From Lentzea californiensis (GTDB lineage Bacteria; Actinomycetota; Actinomycetes; Mycobacteriales; Pseudonocardiaceae): a stretch of 64,000 bases of DNA. Where the stretch lies: the NCBI RefSeq assembly GCF_024648825.1, contig NZ_JANBBE010000007.1:372001-436000 (forward strand), given 5' to 3'. Positions 1 through 8,700 of this stretch are shown in pieces. A model generated the notes under the pieces. That model made no database searches. It was given only the letters and a program-made list of their open reading frames with translations, and was not told the origin of the DNA. How positions within the stretch are numbered: position 1 is the first letter of the stretch; every line of letters begins with the position of its first letter. The translations under genes were made by a program, and so were the position numbers.

Positions 1-465
1 CGAGGCGCGGCCGGCGAACGTGACGCCGTCCGACACCTCGTCGTCGTGGGTGATCAGCACCTGGGGCATGGCCACCACGTGCCGTCCAACGGAAAGCGGC
101 GTCGTGATGACGACACCCGCGAGCAGGATCGTTCCGGCGCCGACAGAAGCACCGGACGTCACCGCCGCCGGATGCACGATGGTCGCCCATCGCGCGTCCG
201 GCAGGCCGAGCTTCCTGGCCACGCTCAGCCGGACCAGCGACCGTCGCGCACTCGCGATGCACAGCACGACGGCCGCGTCCGGATGATCGGCCAGGAGGTC
301 GAGCCCGCCCAGCACGGGCACCCCGTCGATCAGGGTGCCGTGCAGGGCGGTGGAGTCGTCGAGCGCCCCGAGGGGGTTCCACGTCTCCGGGAGGAGGCGG
401 ACCGCCGCGAGAGTCTCGCGAGCGAGTCCACCTGCCCCGATGAACAGCAGTGGCCGTGCGGTCAC
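1..465 (-). CDS. NeuD/PglD-like sugar O/N-acyltransferase, C-terminus off the left edge
   Basis: Reading leftwards from GTG at 465, the protein opens with LLFIGAGGLARETLAAVRLL, the nucleotide-binding N-terminal fold of NeuD/PglD-type acetyltransferases. It then passes into a region with VHPAASVTSGASVGAGT, the start of the left-handed beta-helix that binds acetyl-CoA. Family members acetylate an amino or hydroxyl group of a nucleotide-linked sugar. The GTG overlaps the TGA of the upstream DUF4082 gene (GTGA), so the two are translationally coupled as the last visible genes of the glycan operon. About 155 residues are visible of an expected 205-220. With the aminotransferase in the same operon, acetylation of a newly made amino sugar is the natural inference. 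The substrate is unknown. Confidence 0.85.
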   Translation of the reverse strand, partial: MTARPLLFIGAGGLARETLAAVRLLPETWNPLGALDDSTALHGTLIDGVPVLGGLDLLADHPDAAVVLCIASARRSLVRLSVARKLGLPDARWATIVHPAAVTSGASVGAGTILLAGVVITTPLSVGRHVVAMPQVLITHDDEVSDGVTFAGRAS

Positions 466-3400
466 CCGAGCACCACGTCCACCCAGTAGTTGCCACCGTT
501 GTAGGTCGAGGTCGGGAAGCCCGACCCGGCCGTGAACACACCGGCGGACGGTGCGGCGGTCAGCGGCGGCGAGGTCACCGTGCCGAAGTAGCCGGCGTTC
601 ACCGCGTAGTGACCCGTGGTGGTCGTGTACGAGGCCGTGTACTCGGTACCGGCCGTGATCGCGACCGGCTGCGAGAACGTCAGCGTCTGCCAGCCGGACT
701 CCGTCTCAGCGGAGAACGTGCCGGTGGCCAGGCGCTGGCCGTCCGCGGACCACAGCGACCCGGTGTGGGTGCCCGTGTTGCCCGCGCCCTTGTAGAACTT
801 CACGCCGGTGACCTGCCCGTTCGCGCTCGACGTGAACTTGACGCCCAGCTCGTACGCGCCGTTGTCGTCAGCCGAGGTCACCGTCGGAACGGTCGCGGCG
901 CTGAACAGTGAACACGGGCAGGTCTGCGTGGTAGTCGCGGTGAACGACCACGTGACCGGGTTGGCCATCATGTTGCCGAACGTGTCCGCGGCCTTCGCGC
1001 TCACCGAGTACACGGTGGACGCCGCGAAACGAGCGGCAGGCGTGAACGTGATCATCCTGCTGTCCGGCGAGAGCGACCGCGTGCCGGCGATCTTCGCGCC
1101 ACCGGGGTCGGTGACGTCGAACTGCGCGGAGTTGAGGTCCACGGGCTCGTCGAACGACACGGTGACCGCCGAGTTCAGGGCCACCTCCGACGCGCCGCTC
1201 AGCGGCGTGTGCGACTGCGCCACCGGAGCGACGTTGTCCGCGTTGGGCTGGTAGACCACGTCGACCCAGTAGTTGCCGGAGCCGTACGTCATGGTCGGGA
1301 AACCGTTGCCCGGCGTGAACACGCCGTTCGTCTCCTGCGGCGCCGTCAGCGGACCGGAGGTGACCGCACCCGTCCCGAAGTACCCGGCGTTCACCGCGTA
1401 GTGCCCGGTGGTCGTCGTGTACGAGGCGGTGTAGGTCTGGCCGGAGCTGACGATCACCGGCTGCGCGAAGGTGAGCGTCTGCCAGCCCGTCGCGGTCTCA
1501 CCGGAGAACGTGCCGGTCGCGAGGCGCTGACCGCTCGCGTTCCACAGCGAACCCGTGTGCGTGCCGGTGTTGCCGGCTCCCTTGTAGAAGCGGACACCGG
1601 TGATCTGGCCCGACTGGGTCGGGGTGATCCGCACGCCCAGCTCGTACGCGCCCGAGTCGTCCGCGGACGTCTCGTCCGGCACCGTCGCCGTGCTGAAGAG
1701 CGAGCACGGGCAGGTCGCGGTGGTCGTGGTCGTGAAGTTCCACTCCGCGGCAGCCGTCATCGCGATGCCGTTGACGTCCGCGATGCCCACGTGCGCCTGG
1801 TACTGCGTACCCGACACGAGCTTGGCGGACGGCGTCCAGGTGACCGTCTTCTGGTCGCCGGACAGCGACACCGAGCCGGACAGCTTGGCGCCCTTCGGGT
1901 CCTTCAGCCAGATCTGCGCCGACGCGGGGTCGACCGGCTCGCTGAACGTCGCCGTGAGAGCGCTCTGCAGGCCCACGTTCGTCGCGTTCACGACCGGCGT
2001 GCGGTTCGTGATCGTCGGCGGCGTGGTGTCACCGTTGAGGCCGTTGCGGTAGATGACGTCGACCCAGTAGTTCGTGGCGTTGTAGGAGTTGTTCGGGAAA
2101 CCGGTGCCGTACTTGTAGACGCCGTTGCCGCCGTCCGTGCCGTTCTGCAACGCGTGCAGCGACTGGTAGCTCGCGTCCTGGCCGTTGAAGTAGCCGGAGG
2201 TGACCGAGTACCGGCCGTTCGGAGCGTTGTACGAGACGATGTACGTCGTGTTCGCCTGCACCTGGACCGGCGAGGTGAACATCAGCTTCTGCCAGCCGGA
2301 CGTCGTCTCCGCGGTGAACGTGCCGGTCGCGAGCAGCAGACCCGTGGAGGTGTACAGCGAGCCGGTGTGCGTGCCGGTGTTGCCGGTGCCCTTGTAGAAG
2401 CGGACGCCGAGCACCTCGCCCTTGCCGTCGAAGCGGACCTTCGTGCCGACCTCGACCTGGCTCGTGTCACCGGAGTCGATCACGGCCGGTGCCGCGAAGT
2501 CGTCCCAGACCGTGCACGGGCAGGTCGCCGGGCGCGGCGAGCCTGTCGTGAACGTCCAGTTCGACTGCGTGGACAGGTTTCCCGCCGCGTCCGCCGCCCT
2601 CATCGTGACGGTGTAGGCCGTGGCCGCCGCCAGTGGCGCCGACGGCGTGAACGTGACCGTGCGGGCGTCGTTCGAGATCGACTTGGTGCCCGTGACCGCG
2701 CCCGACGGCCCTGTCACCGTGACCTGGGCCGAGGCGAGCGTCACGTTCTCGTCGAAGGTGCCGGACACCGTGGTGTTCAGCGCGACGGAACCGGCGTTGG
2801 TCACCGGGGACGACGCGCTCTGGATCGGCGCACGGGTGTCGGGACCGGGGTCCGTCGCCCACACCACGTCGACCCAGTAGTTGGTGTGGTCGAACGTCTG
2901 GTTCGGGAAGCCGGCGCCGAAGCGGAAGACGCCGTTCGGCCCGTCCACACCGGACTGCAGGCCGGTGATCGGCTGCATGTACGCCTGTTGCTGGTAGAAC
3001 CCGCCGGTGTCGTAGGCGAAGTGCCCTGTCGGCGTGTAGTACGACACGACGTAGGTCGTGTTCGCGTTCACCGCGATCGGCGACGGGAAGAGCAGTGTCT
3101 GCCAGCCCGTCGGGCTCTCGCTGGTGAACGTGCCGGTGGCGAGCAGGTCACCGGTGGAGGACCACAGCGAACCGGTGTGCGTGCCGGTGTTGCCGGTGCC
3201 CTTGTAGAACTTCACGCCGCGGACGTAGCCGTTGCTCGCGGCCCGCCACTTCACGCCGAGCTCGAGCTGCGAGCTGTCGTTGGCGGAGGCGACCTTGGGG
3301 ACCTCCGTGCCGGAGAACATGCCGCACGGACAGGTCTTGGCGGTGACGCTCGGTGTGGCGGACACGGGCGCGGACAGGTTCAGCGAGTCGTCGACCGCCC

Positions 3401-5237
3401 GGACCCGCAGCTGTGCCGTGCCGGACTGGTTCGGCGTGTAGGTGTAACTCCACGACGTCTGGCCGGCCTGCCAGTTGGCGTAGTGCCAGCGCGCGCCGCC
3501 GTCGGTCGAGACCTCGACGCCCGCGACCTTGCCGGCGGCGTCGATCACGGTGCCGCTGAAGGTGTAGGCCTGGCCCACCGCCGACTGCGCGGGCAGGGTC
3601 GTGATCTGCACGCCGGGCGCCGTGTTGTCGTTGATGGCGCCGGAGATGGTCAACTGGTCGGCCGCCCACAGCTGGTAGGGCTGCACGCCCATGTCCGCGA
3701 GGAAGTTGACCGTCGCCTGCTTGATCCGCTTGTCCGACGTCGGCGTGTTGGTCGGGAACGCGTGTTCGTCGTCGACACCCCACGCCCACTGGACCGTGCC
3801 GGCACCGAACACCAGGGCGCCGGAAGGCGCGCGGTAGTACGTGATCGCGTGCGTCTCGGTGCTCGAGCCGTACTCGTCGCCGTAGTTCTTCAGCGCGTAG
3901 TAGCCGTCGAGGTTCACCGTCGTGCGCGACATCTGCGCGACGCCGGCGGGCTGGAAGCCGTTGTCGTACACGGTGTTCCACTCGTAGCCCAGCGTGCCGG
4001 GCTCGAACGTGTACGTGGTGCCCGCGGCGAGGTTCACCAGGTCGGTGTTGCGCCAGAGCCGCATCTTGCCGTACGCGGCCGGGACCTGCAGCGCGTCGTC
4101 ACGCCGGCCGTTGACCGTGAACATGTTGCCGAGCAGGGCGTTCTCGGGCCTGCCGCCGTCCTGCGGTGGGCTGTAGCGCGGATCTCGCCACGTGCCGGTC
4201 CAGGTGTTCTCGCCGTCGTTCTGGGCACCCTTCGTCTCCTTGTAGCAGACGATGGTGCGCCAGTCGGTCTGGGAGGAGTCGATGCTCTTCTCCCACTTGG
4301 TCTTCCAGAAGATCTCGTTGCCGGTCAGGAACGCCATGTGCACGCCCGCGTCACGGGCGGCCATCACGTTGTTCCACTGCTCGTTCGACCAGTACTCGTC
4401 GTGGCCGACCGCCATGAAGACCTTGTGGTTCTTGATCAGGTTGCCGCGGCGGGCGGAGTCCACATCGGTCGTGTAGCTCATGTCGTACCCGTTGCGCTCC
4501 AGGAACCTGAGCATTGGGTACTCGGCGTTGAAGATGAAGTTCTCGTCGCCATCACCGCCGGTGTACGGGCGGTTGTAGCTGACCTTGTAAGAGCTGCCGC
4601 CCTGGCCGGGGCCGTCACCGAAGTAGAGGCTGTTGCCGCCGTAGCGGTTGTAGGCGACCCAGGTGGCGTCGGAGGTCTGGAAGAAGACCTTCGAGGTCGA
4701 GCTGTCGTCGCGGACGACGAACGCCATCTCGTTCTCGGCACCGGTGTCGTTGCGCGTCATGCGCACGTAGTAGATGCCGGAGACCGCGGTGGACGGGATG
4801 TTCCAGCTGACCGACACCGCCCAGTTGCCGCAGTCGACGAGCGCGGACGGCGTGTCCCGCAGACACGGTGGCTGGTTCTGCGGTGTGTTGCGGTTGACCG
4901 TGCCCATGTACCGGGCGCCCTTGCCGCCGTACCAGCCCATCCGATAGATGTCGAGCTTGTACGAGGAGGCCGACGTCAGCATCTTGAAGCTGACGGTCTG
5001 GCCGATGTTGTAGCTGATGTCCGTCGTGTACCCGAGGATCGTGTCGTCCCGGTACTGGGCCTGCCAGTTGTCCGCCCCGGTCTGCGTGTTCTCACAGGCG
5101 ACCTTGTTGGTGACGGGGAAGTCACACGGAGCGGCGTTGGCCTTCGGAGGGTTGAAGACGCCGAGCACGAACATCGTCGATGCGATTAATGCCGTGATCA
5201 CAAGCACCCGCACGAGACGCGACTGCTGAGCCACCAT
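462..5237 (-). CDS. Secreted N,N-dimethylformamidase-like + four-DUF4082 surface protein
   Basis: 1591 residues, starting at an ATG with GAGAGGTG-like Shine-Dalgarno. Residues 1-35 are an N-terminal hydrophobic segment ending near ANAAPCDF (signal peptide). Residues about 40-540 match the C-terminal domain of the N,N-dimethylformamidase large subunit; AYNRYGGNSLY (about 199), GHDEYWS (about 277) and GNEIFWK (about 306) are conserved-looking and may hold the family's Tyr/Tyr/Glu iron ligands (inference). An Ig/Fn3-like domain follows at about 545-635. Four DUF4082 domains then begin near residues 636, 907, 1176 and 1441, each opening with a CPC motif and containing VKFYKG-NTGTHTGSLW-like cores. 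Ig-like (Big_5) domains separate them. The family is often found beside exopolysaccharide genes, and a role in surface-glycan binding or modification is likely but unproven. Confidence 0.85.
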   Translation of the reverse strand: MVAQQSRLVRVLVITALIASTMFVLGVFNPPKANAAPCDFPVTNKVACENTQTGADNWQAQYRDDTILGYTTDISYNIGQTVSFKMLTSASSYKLDIYRMGWYGGKGARYMGTVNRNTPQNQPPCLRDTPSALVDCGNWAVSVSWNIPSTAVSGIYYVRMTRNDTGAENEMAFVVRDDSSTSKVFFQTSDATWVAYNRYGGNSLYFGDGPGQGGSSYKVSYNRPYTGGDGDENFIFNAEYPMLRFLERNGYDMSYTTDVDSARRGNLIKNHKVFMAVGHDEYWSNEQWNNVMAARDAGVHMAFLTGNEIFWKTKWEKSIDSSQTDWRTIVCYKETKGAQNDGENTWTGTWRDPRYSPPQDGGRPENALLGNMFTVNGRRDDALQVPAAYGKMRLWRNTDLVNLAAGTTYTFEPGTLGYEWNTVYDNGFQPAGVAQMSRTTVNLDGYYALKNYGDEYGSSTETHAITYYRAPSGALVFGAGTVQWAWGVDDEHAFPTNTPTSDKRIKQATVNFLADMGVQPYQLWAADQLTISGAINDNTAPGVQITTLPAQSAVGQAYTFSGTVIDAAGKVAGVEVSTDGGARWHYANWQAGQTSWSYTYTPNQSGTAQLRVRAVDDSLNLSAPVSATPSVTAKTCPCGMFSGTEVPKVASANDSSQLELGVKWRAASNGYVRGVKFYKGTGNTGTHTGSLWSSTGDLLATGTFTSESPTGWQTLLFPSPIAVNANTTYVVSYYTPTGHFAYDTGGFYQQQAYMQPITGLQSGVDGPNGVFRFGAGFPNQTFDHTNYWVDVVWATDPGPDTRAPIQSASSPVTNAGSVALNTTVSGTFDENVTLASAQVTVTGPSGAVTGTKSISNDARTVTFTPSAPLAAATAYTVTMRAADAAGNLSTQSNWTFTTGSPRPATCPCTVWDDFAAPAVIDSGDTSQVEVGTKVRFDGKGEVLGVRFYKGTGNTGTHTGSLYTSTGLLLATGTFTAETTSGWQKLMFTSPVQVQANTTYIVSYNAPNGRYSVTSGYFNGQDASYQSLHALQNGTDGGNGVYKYGTGFPNNSYNATNYWVDVIYRNGLNGDTTPPTITNRTPVVNATNVGLQSALTATFSEPVDPASAQIWLKDPKGAKLSGSVSLSGDQKTVTWTPSAKLVSGTQYQAHVGIADVNGIAMTAAAEWNFTTTTTATCPCSLFSTATVPDETSADDSGAYELGVRITPTQSGQITGVRFYKGAGNTGTHTGSLWNASGQRLATGTFSGETATGWQTLTFAQPVIVSSGQTYTASYTTTTGHYAVNAGYFGTGAVTSGPLTAPQETNGVFTPGNGFPTMTYGSGNYWVDVVYQPNADNVAPVAQSHTPLSGASEVALNSAVTVSFDEPVDLNSAQFDVTDPGGAKIAGTRSLSPDSRMITFTPAARFAASTVYSVSAKAADTFGNMMANPVTWSFTATTTQTCPCSLFSAATVPTVTSADDNGAYELGVKFTSSANGQVTGVKFYKGAGNTGTHTGSLWSADGQRLATGTFSAETESGWQTLTFSQPVAITAGTEYTASYTTTTGHYAVNAGYFGTVTSPPLTAAPSAGVFTAGSGFPTSTYNGGNYWVDVVLG

Positions 5238-5385
5238 TGGGTTTCACCTCTCGGACGGAGTTACCGTGTGTGATCCGCGCACTACGCTGGACAGCACAGG
5301 GCTGCTACTCCGAACGTCGGCGATCTCGTTAGAACTGTTACGTGTCAACACAAAAATGTTCCGATGGGGGTTGAATCTTTACTTT

Positions 5386-6525
5386 TCAACCACGCACGGT
5401 CAGCCGGGATGTGTGGAGAGTTTCCGACAACGCTGACACGACTGTGTCCTGTTCGGACTCGGTCATGTCGTGGAAGAGCGGAAGGATCAGCGTCCGGGCC
5501 GTGAAGGCCTCCGTCACCGGCAGTTCCGCGCAGGCGTGACCCTCGTAGGCGGGTTCGAGGTGTGACGCCATGATTCCGCGCCGTGCGCTCACGCCGCGTT
5601 CGGCAAGACCCGCAAGCACTTCCTGGCGGTCCGCGCCCTCGGGCAGCCACACCCAGAACGACTGGTAGTTCGTCGTCCCGTACTCGGGGTCGGTGACCGT
5701 GGTGATGCCGGTGTCCGCCAGCAACTCGTGGTAGCGCGCCGCCAACTCACGGCGACGGGCGATGATGGCGTCCAGTTTGGACAGCTGGACCAGGCCGACG
5801 GCGGCCTGGATGTCGGTCATCCGGTAGTTGAACGCCGTCTCCAGGTACTGCTCGATGACGGCCGACCCGCCGTTGTGGCGGTCCGCGGCGGACACGCTCA
5901 TCCCGTGTTCCCGCAGGCGCTTGAGCCGGAGGGCCCAGTCGGGGTCGTCGGTGGTGACCATGCCGCCCTCACCGGTGGTGAGGAGCTTGCGCGGGTGGAA
6001 CGACCAGGCGGCCAGCAGTGCGTTCGTGCCGACCGGCTCGCCCTTGTAGGTGGAGCCCGCGGCGCAGGCCGCGTCCTCGATCACCGCGATGCCACGCGGT
6101 TCGCAGAACGCCTTGAGGGCGTCGACGTCCGCGGGCACGCCGGCCTGGTGCACGACCATGACCGCGCGGGTGCGCTCGGTGAGCACCGGTTCCACTGTGG
6201 ACGCGCTGAGGTTGCCGGTCTCGGCCTCGACGTCGGCGAAGACGGGGGTCGCGCCGGTGTAGCGCACGGCGTTCGCGGTGGCGATGAACGACAACGACGG
6301 CACGACGACCTCGTCACCGGGGCCGATGCCGAGCAGGTGCACGGCGAGGTGCAGGCCCGTTGTGCAGGAGGACACCGCGACACCGTGCTGCGCGCCGACC
6401 GACGCGGCGAACGCTTCTTCGAACTCCCGGACGCGAGGACCCTGGGCCACCCAGCCGGACCGGACGGCCTCGGCGGCGGCGAGCGCCTCTTCTTCGCCGA
6501 GCAACGGCCGCATAACCGGAATCAA
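5386..6525 (-). CDS. DegT/DnrJ/EryC1/StrS family sugar aminotransferase
   Basis: A PLP-dependent nucleotide-sugar aminotransferase of 379 residues. It opens IPVMRPLLGEEEALAAAEAV, carries the family SGWVAQGPRVREFEE segment, and has the PLP-binding lysine in WSFHPRKLLTTGEGGM. The reading frame stays open upstream into a proline/arginine-rich stretch of poor coding character. The TTG at 6525 is preferred because AAGAGGTA lies 5 nt before it; the ATG at 6513 is the alternative. It lies downstream of the oxidoreductase and epimerase and upstream of a NeuD-like acyltransferase. Together these could make an acetamido sugar in the order oxidation, transamination, acetylation, as in the WbpB/WbpE/WbpD pathway. 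That assignment is inference. Confidence 0.9.
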   Translation of the reverse strand: MIPVMRPLLGEEEALAAAEAVRSGWVAQGPRVREFEEAFAASVGAQHGVAVSSCTTGLHLAVHLLGIGPGDEVVVPSLSFIATANAVRYTGATPVFADVEAETGNLSASTVEPVLTERTRAVMVVHQAGVPADVDALKAFCEPRGIAVIEDAACAAGSTYKGEPVGTNALLAAWSFHPRKLLTTGEGGMVTTDDPDWALRLKRLREHGMSVSAADRHNGGSAVIEQYLETAFNYRMTDIQAAVGLVQLSKLDAIIARRRELAARYHELLADTGITTVTDPEYGTTNYQSFWVWLPEGADRQEVLAGLAERGVSARRGIMASHLEPAYEGHACAELPVTEAFTARTLILPLFHDMTESEQDTVVSALSETLHTSRLTVRG

Positions 6526-6664
6526 AGCTCTACCTCTTGTCTGGCGGAGTTGGTGTCCGCGGCCGTCGCTCTGCTCGACGGCGGGTGGAACAGAGCGACG
6601 ACCGCGGAAGGGGTGCGGACGCGGCGGACCTGGGGGTGTCGGCCGCGCCCGCGGTCTTGGTGGG

Positions 6665-7663
6665 TCAGGCGGACTCTGCGGCGGCCTTCTCGGCACGCCA
6701 CCACGCGACGAGGTCGCGCAGTCCGCCGTCCATCTCGATCTCGGGCTTCCACCCGAGCTCGGTGGCCGCGAGGCTGATGTCGGCGAGCCGGCGCGTCACG
6801 CCGTTCACCTTGCGCTCGGGGCCGTGCTCCAGCGGCAGGTCGGAGTCCATCGCGGCAAGCAACGCGAGGGCGAGCTCCTTGAGCGAGGTCTCCTGGGAGG
6901 ACGCGATGTTGTACACCGTGTCCGTGACCGGCGCCTTGGCCGCGAGGATGTTGGCGCGTGCGATGTCGTGCACGTGCACGAAGTCCATCGTCTGGGCGCC
7001 GTCGCCGAAGATGAGCGGCGACTTGCCGTCGACGATGCGCTCCATCCAGCGGATGAGCACCTCGGTGTACAGACCGTGGACGTCCATCCGCGGGCCGTAC
7101 ACGTTGAAGTAGCGCAGCGCCACGTAGTCGAGGTCGTACATGGCCTTGAAGCTGCGCAACATGCCTTCGTTGAACGCCTTCGCGGCGCCGTAGAAGGTGT
7201 CGTTGTTGTACGGGTGGTGCCGCTCGTTGGTCGGGAACGACTCCGCGAGTCCGTAGATCGACGCCGACGACGACGCGATGACCTTCTTCACCCCGGCGGC
7301 CGCGGCGGCCTCGAGGATCGTGAACGTGCCGTCGACCAGGCACTCCAGCGCGAGGCGAGGTTCCTCCGCGCACTGGGTGATGCGGATGGCGGCGAGGTGG
7401 AAGACGAGGTCCTTGCCCTCGGTCAGCTCGCGCACCAGCGCCTTGTCGTTGATGTCGCCCTCGACGATGCGCACGACACCGGACTCGAGCGCGGAGGCGA
7501 GGTTCTCCCGGCGGCCGCGCACGAAGTTGTCCAGCACGACGACCTCGGCCGCGCCGGCCTCGACGAGCTGGTCCACCACCGACGAACCGATCGTTCCGGC
7601 GCCGCCCGTGACGAGCGCGCGCTGACCGGTGATCGGCTGAGCCAGATCCTTGGGGGCCGACAT
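6665..7663 (-). CDS. NAD-dependent epimerase/dehydratase (nucleotide-sugar SDR)
   Basis: 332 residues of an extended short-chain dehydrogenase acting on nucleotide sugars. The Rossmann motif GGAGTIGSSVVDQL lies near residue 20, the Ser/Tyr/Lys set is present (SSSASIYG, then YGAAKAFNE), and LRYFNVYGPRMD is a typical epimerase signature. The ATG at 7663 overlaps the TGA of the upstream oxidoreductase (ATGA), so it is the start chosen over a longer open frame. Likely a UDP-sugar 4-epimerase or decarboxylase/dehydratase; the exact reaction cannot be told from sequence alone. Confidence 0.9.
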   Translation of the reverse strand: MSAPKDLAQPITGQRALVTGGAGTIGSSVVDQLVEAGAAEVVVLDNFVRGRRENLASALESGVVRIVEGDINDKALVRELTEGKDLVFHLAAIRITQCAEEPRLALECLVDGTFTILEAAAAAGVKKVIASSSASIYGLAESFPTNERHHPYNNDTFYGAAKAFNEGMLRSFKAMYDLDYVALRYFNVYGPRMDVHGLYTEVLIRWMERIVDGKSPLIFGDGAQTMDFVHVHDIARANILAAKAPVTDTVYNIASSQETSLKELALALLAAMDSDLPLEHGPERKVNGVTRRLADISLAATELGWKPEIEMDGGLRDLVAWWRAEKAAAESA

Positions 7664-8700
7664 CAAGAAACCCTGCCTTCGACTTGTTGGACGGGAACGA
7701 AAACTCCGCCGGCGCGCAGCGACTCCGACGCCGCCTCCAGCACCGCCAGCACGCGCAGTCCCGCGCGGCCGTCGGTCAGCGGCGCGCGCTTCTCGGTGAT
7801 GGACGCGGCGAACTCCGCCATCATCGACCGCAACGCCTCGCGTTCCACCAGCGCCGGCGCGACCATGTCGCCGGTGCGGTAGGAGATCTTCTGCTGCTCC
7901 GGGGAGAGGTCGACACCCCGGTCGTAAATGGACAGTCGCTGCGCGGGATTGTTGTCGTCCCACACGACCGTCCGCTGCGAACCGCCGATGACCATCGTGC
8001 GAATCTTCGTCGGCGACAGCCAGTTCACGTGCACGTGCGTGATCGCCCCGTTGGACAGCCGCACCGTGAGGTGGCCGACGCACGCGACGCCGGCGCCGAT
8101 GGGGTCGGAGCCGTGTGCCGAGACCTCCACCGGGCGGACGTCGTCCGGCAGGATCGCCTCGAAGATCGACAGGTCGTGCGGGGCGAGGTCCCACAGCACG
8201 TCGACGTCCGGCTGCACCAGACCGAGGTTGATGCGCACCGAGTCGATGTACTGGATGTCACCGAGGTCGCCACCGCGGATGATCTTGCGCAGGTGCTGCA
8301 CCGACGACGTGTAGGCGAAGGTGTGGTCCAGCATCAGCGTGAGGCCGCGCTGCTCGGCGGTCTCGACGAGCTTGAGGCCGTCCTCGAAGTTGGCCGCGAG
8401 GGGCTTCTCCACGAGGACGTGCTTGCCGGCCTCCAGCGCCGCGAGGGCGACGGGCAGGTGCGTGGCGGCGGGGGTGGCGATGGCGACCGCGTGGACGTCG
8501 GGATCGGCGAGGACCTCGTCCAGCGACGCGGTGGCCCGGACCGTCGAGTACTGGCCCAGCACGCGCTGGGCCTTCTCCACGTCGAGGTCGCACAGGTAGC
8601 GCAGGTGCAGCGCCGGGGTGGCCTGGGCGTTGCGAACGAGGTTCGGCCCCCAGTACCCGGCTCCGATGACAGCAAGGCCAATCACGTCTTGGTTCCCCAT
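7663..8700 (-). CDS. Gfo/Idh/MocA family sugar dehydrogenase
   Basis: 345 residues. The N-terminal Rossmann fold has AVIGAGYWGPNLVRN, and VEKPLAANFEDG carries the E-K-P motif typical of Gfo/Idh/MocA oxidoreductases. The C-terminal half (DLAPHDLSIFEAIL) matches the WlbA/WbpB-like branch that oxidises UDP-GlcNAc-uronate at C3, which would fit the DegT aminotransferase downstream. The ATG at 8700 overlaps the TGA of the sugar-transferase gene and the stop overlaps the ATG of the epimerase, giving a tightly coupled three-gene block. Substrate assignment is inference. Confidence 0.88.
   Translation of the reverse strand: MGNQDVIGLAVIGAGYWGPNLVRNAQATPALHLRYLCDLDVEKAQRVLGQYSTVRATASLDEVLADPDVHAVAIATPAATHLPVALAALEAGKHVLVEKPLAANFEDGLKLVETAEQRGLTLMLDHTFAYTSSVQHLRKIIRGGDLGDIQYIDSVRINLGLVQPDVDVLWDLAPHDLSIFEAILPDDVRPVEVSAHGSDPIGAGVACVGHLTVRLSNGAITHVHVNWLSPTKIRTMVIGGSQRTVVWDDNNPAQRLSIYDRGVDLSPEQQKISYRTGDMVAPALVEREALRSMMAEFAASITEKRAPLTDGRAGLRVLAVLEAASESLRAGGVFVPVQQVEGRVS

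Noticed and set aside
636-3330. Four long repeats spaced about 800 bp
   Set aside because: They are the DUF4082/Ig-like protein repeats, diverged at DNA level, not mobile DNA.
1209-5189. Long open frame opposite the DUF4082 protein
   Set aside because: Arg/Val/Gly-rich translation without domains; it shadows the real minus-strand gene, a usual effect of high GC.
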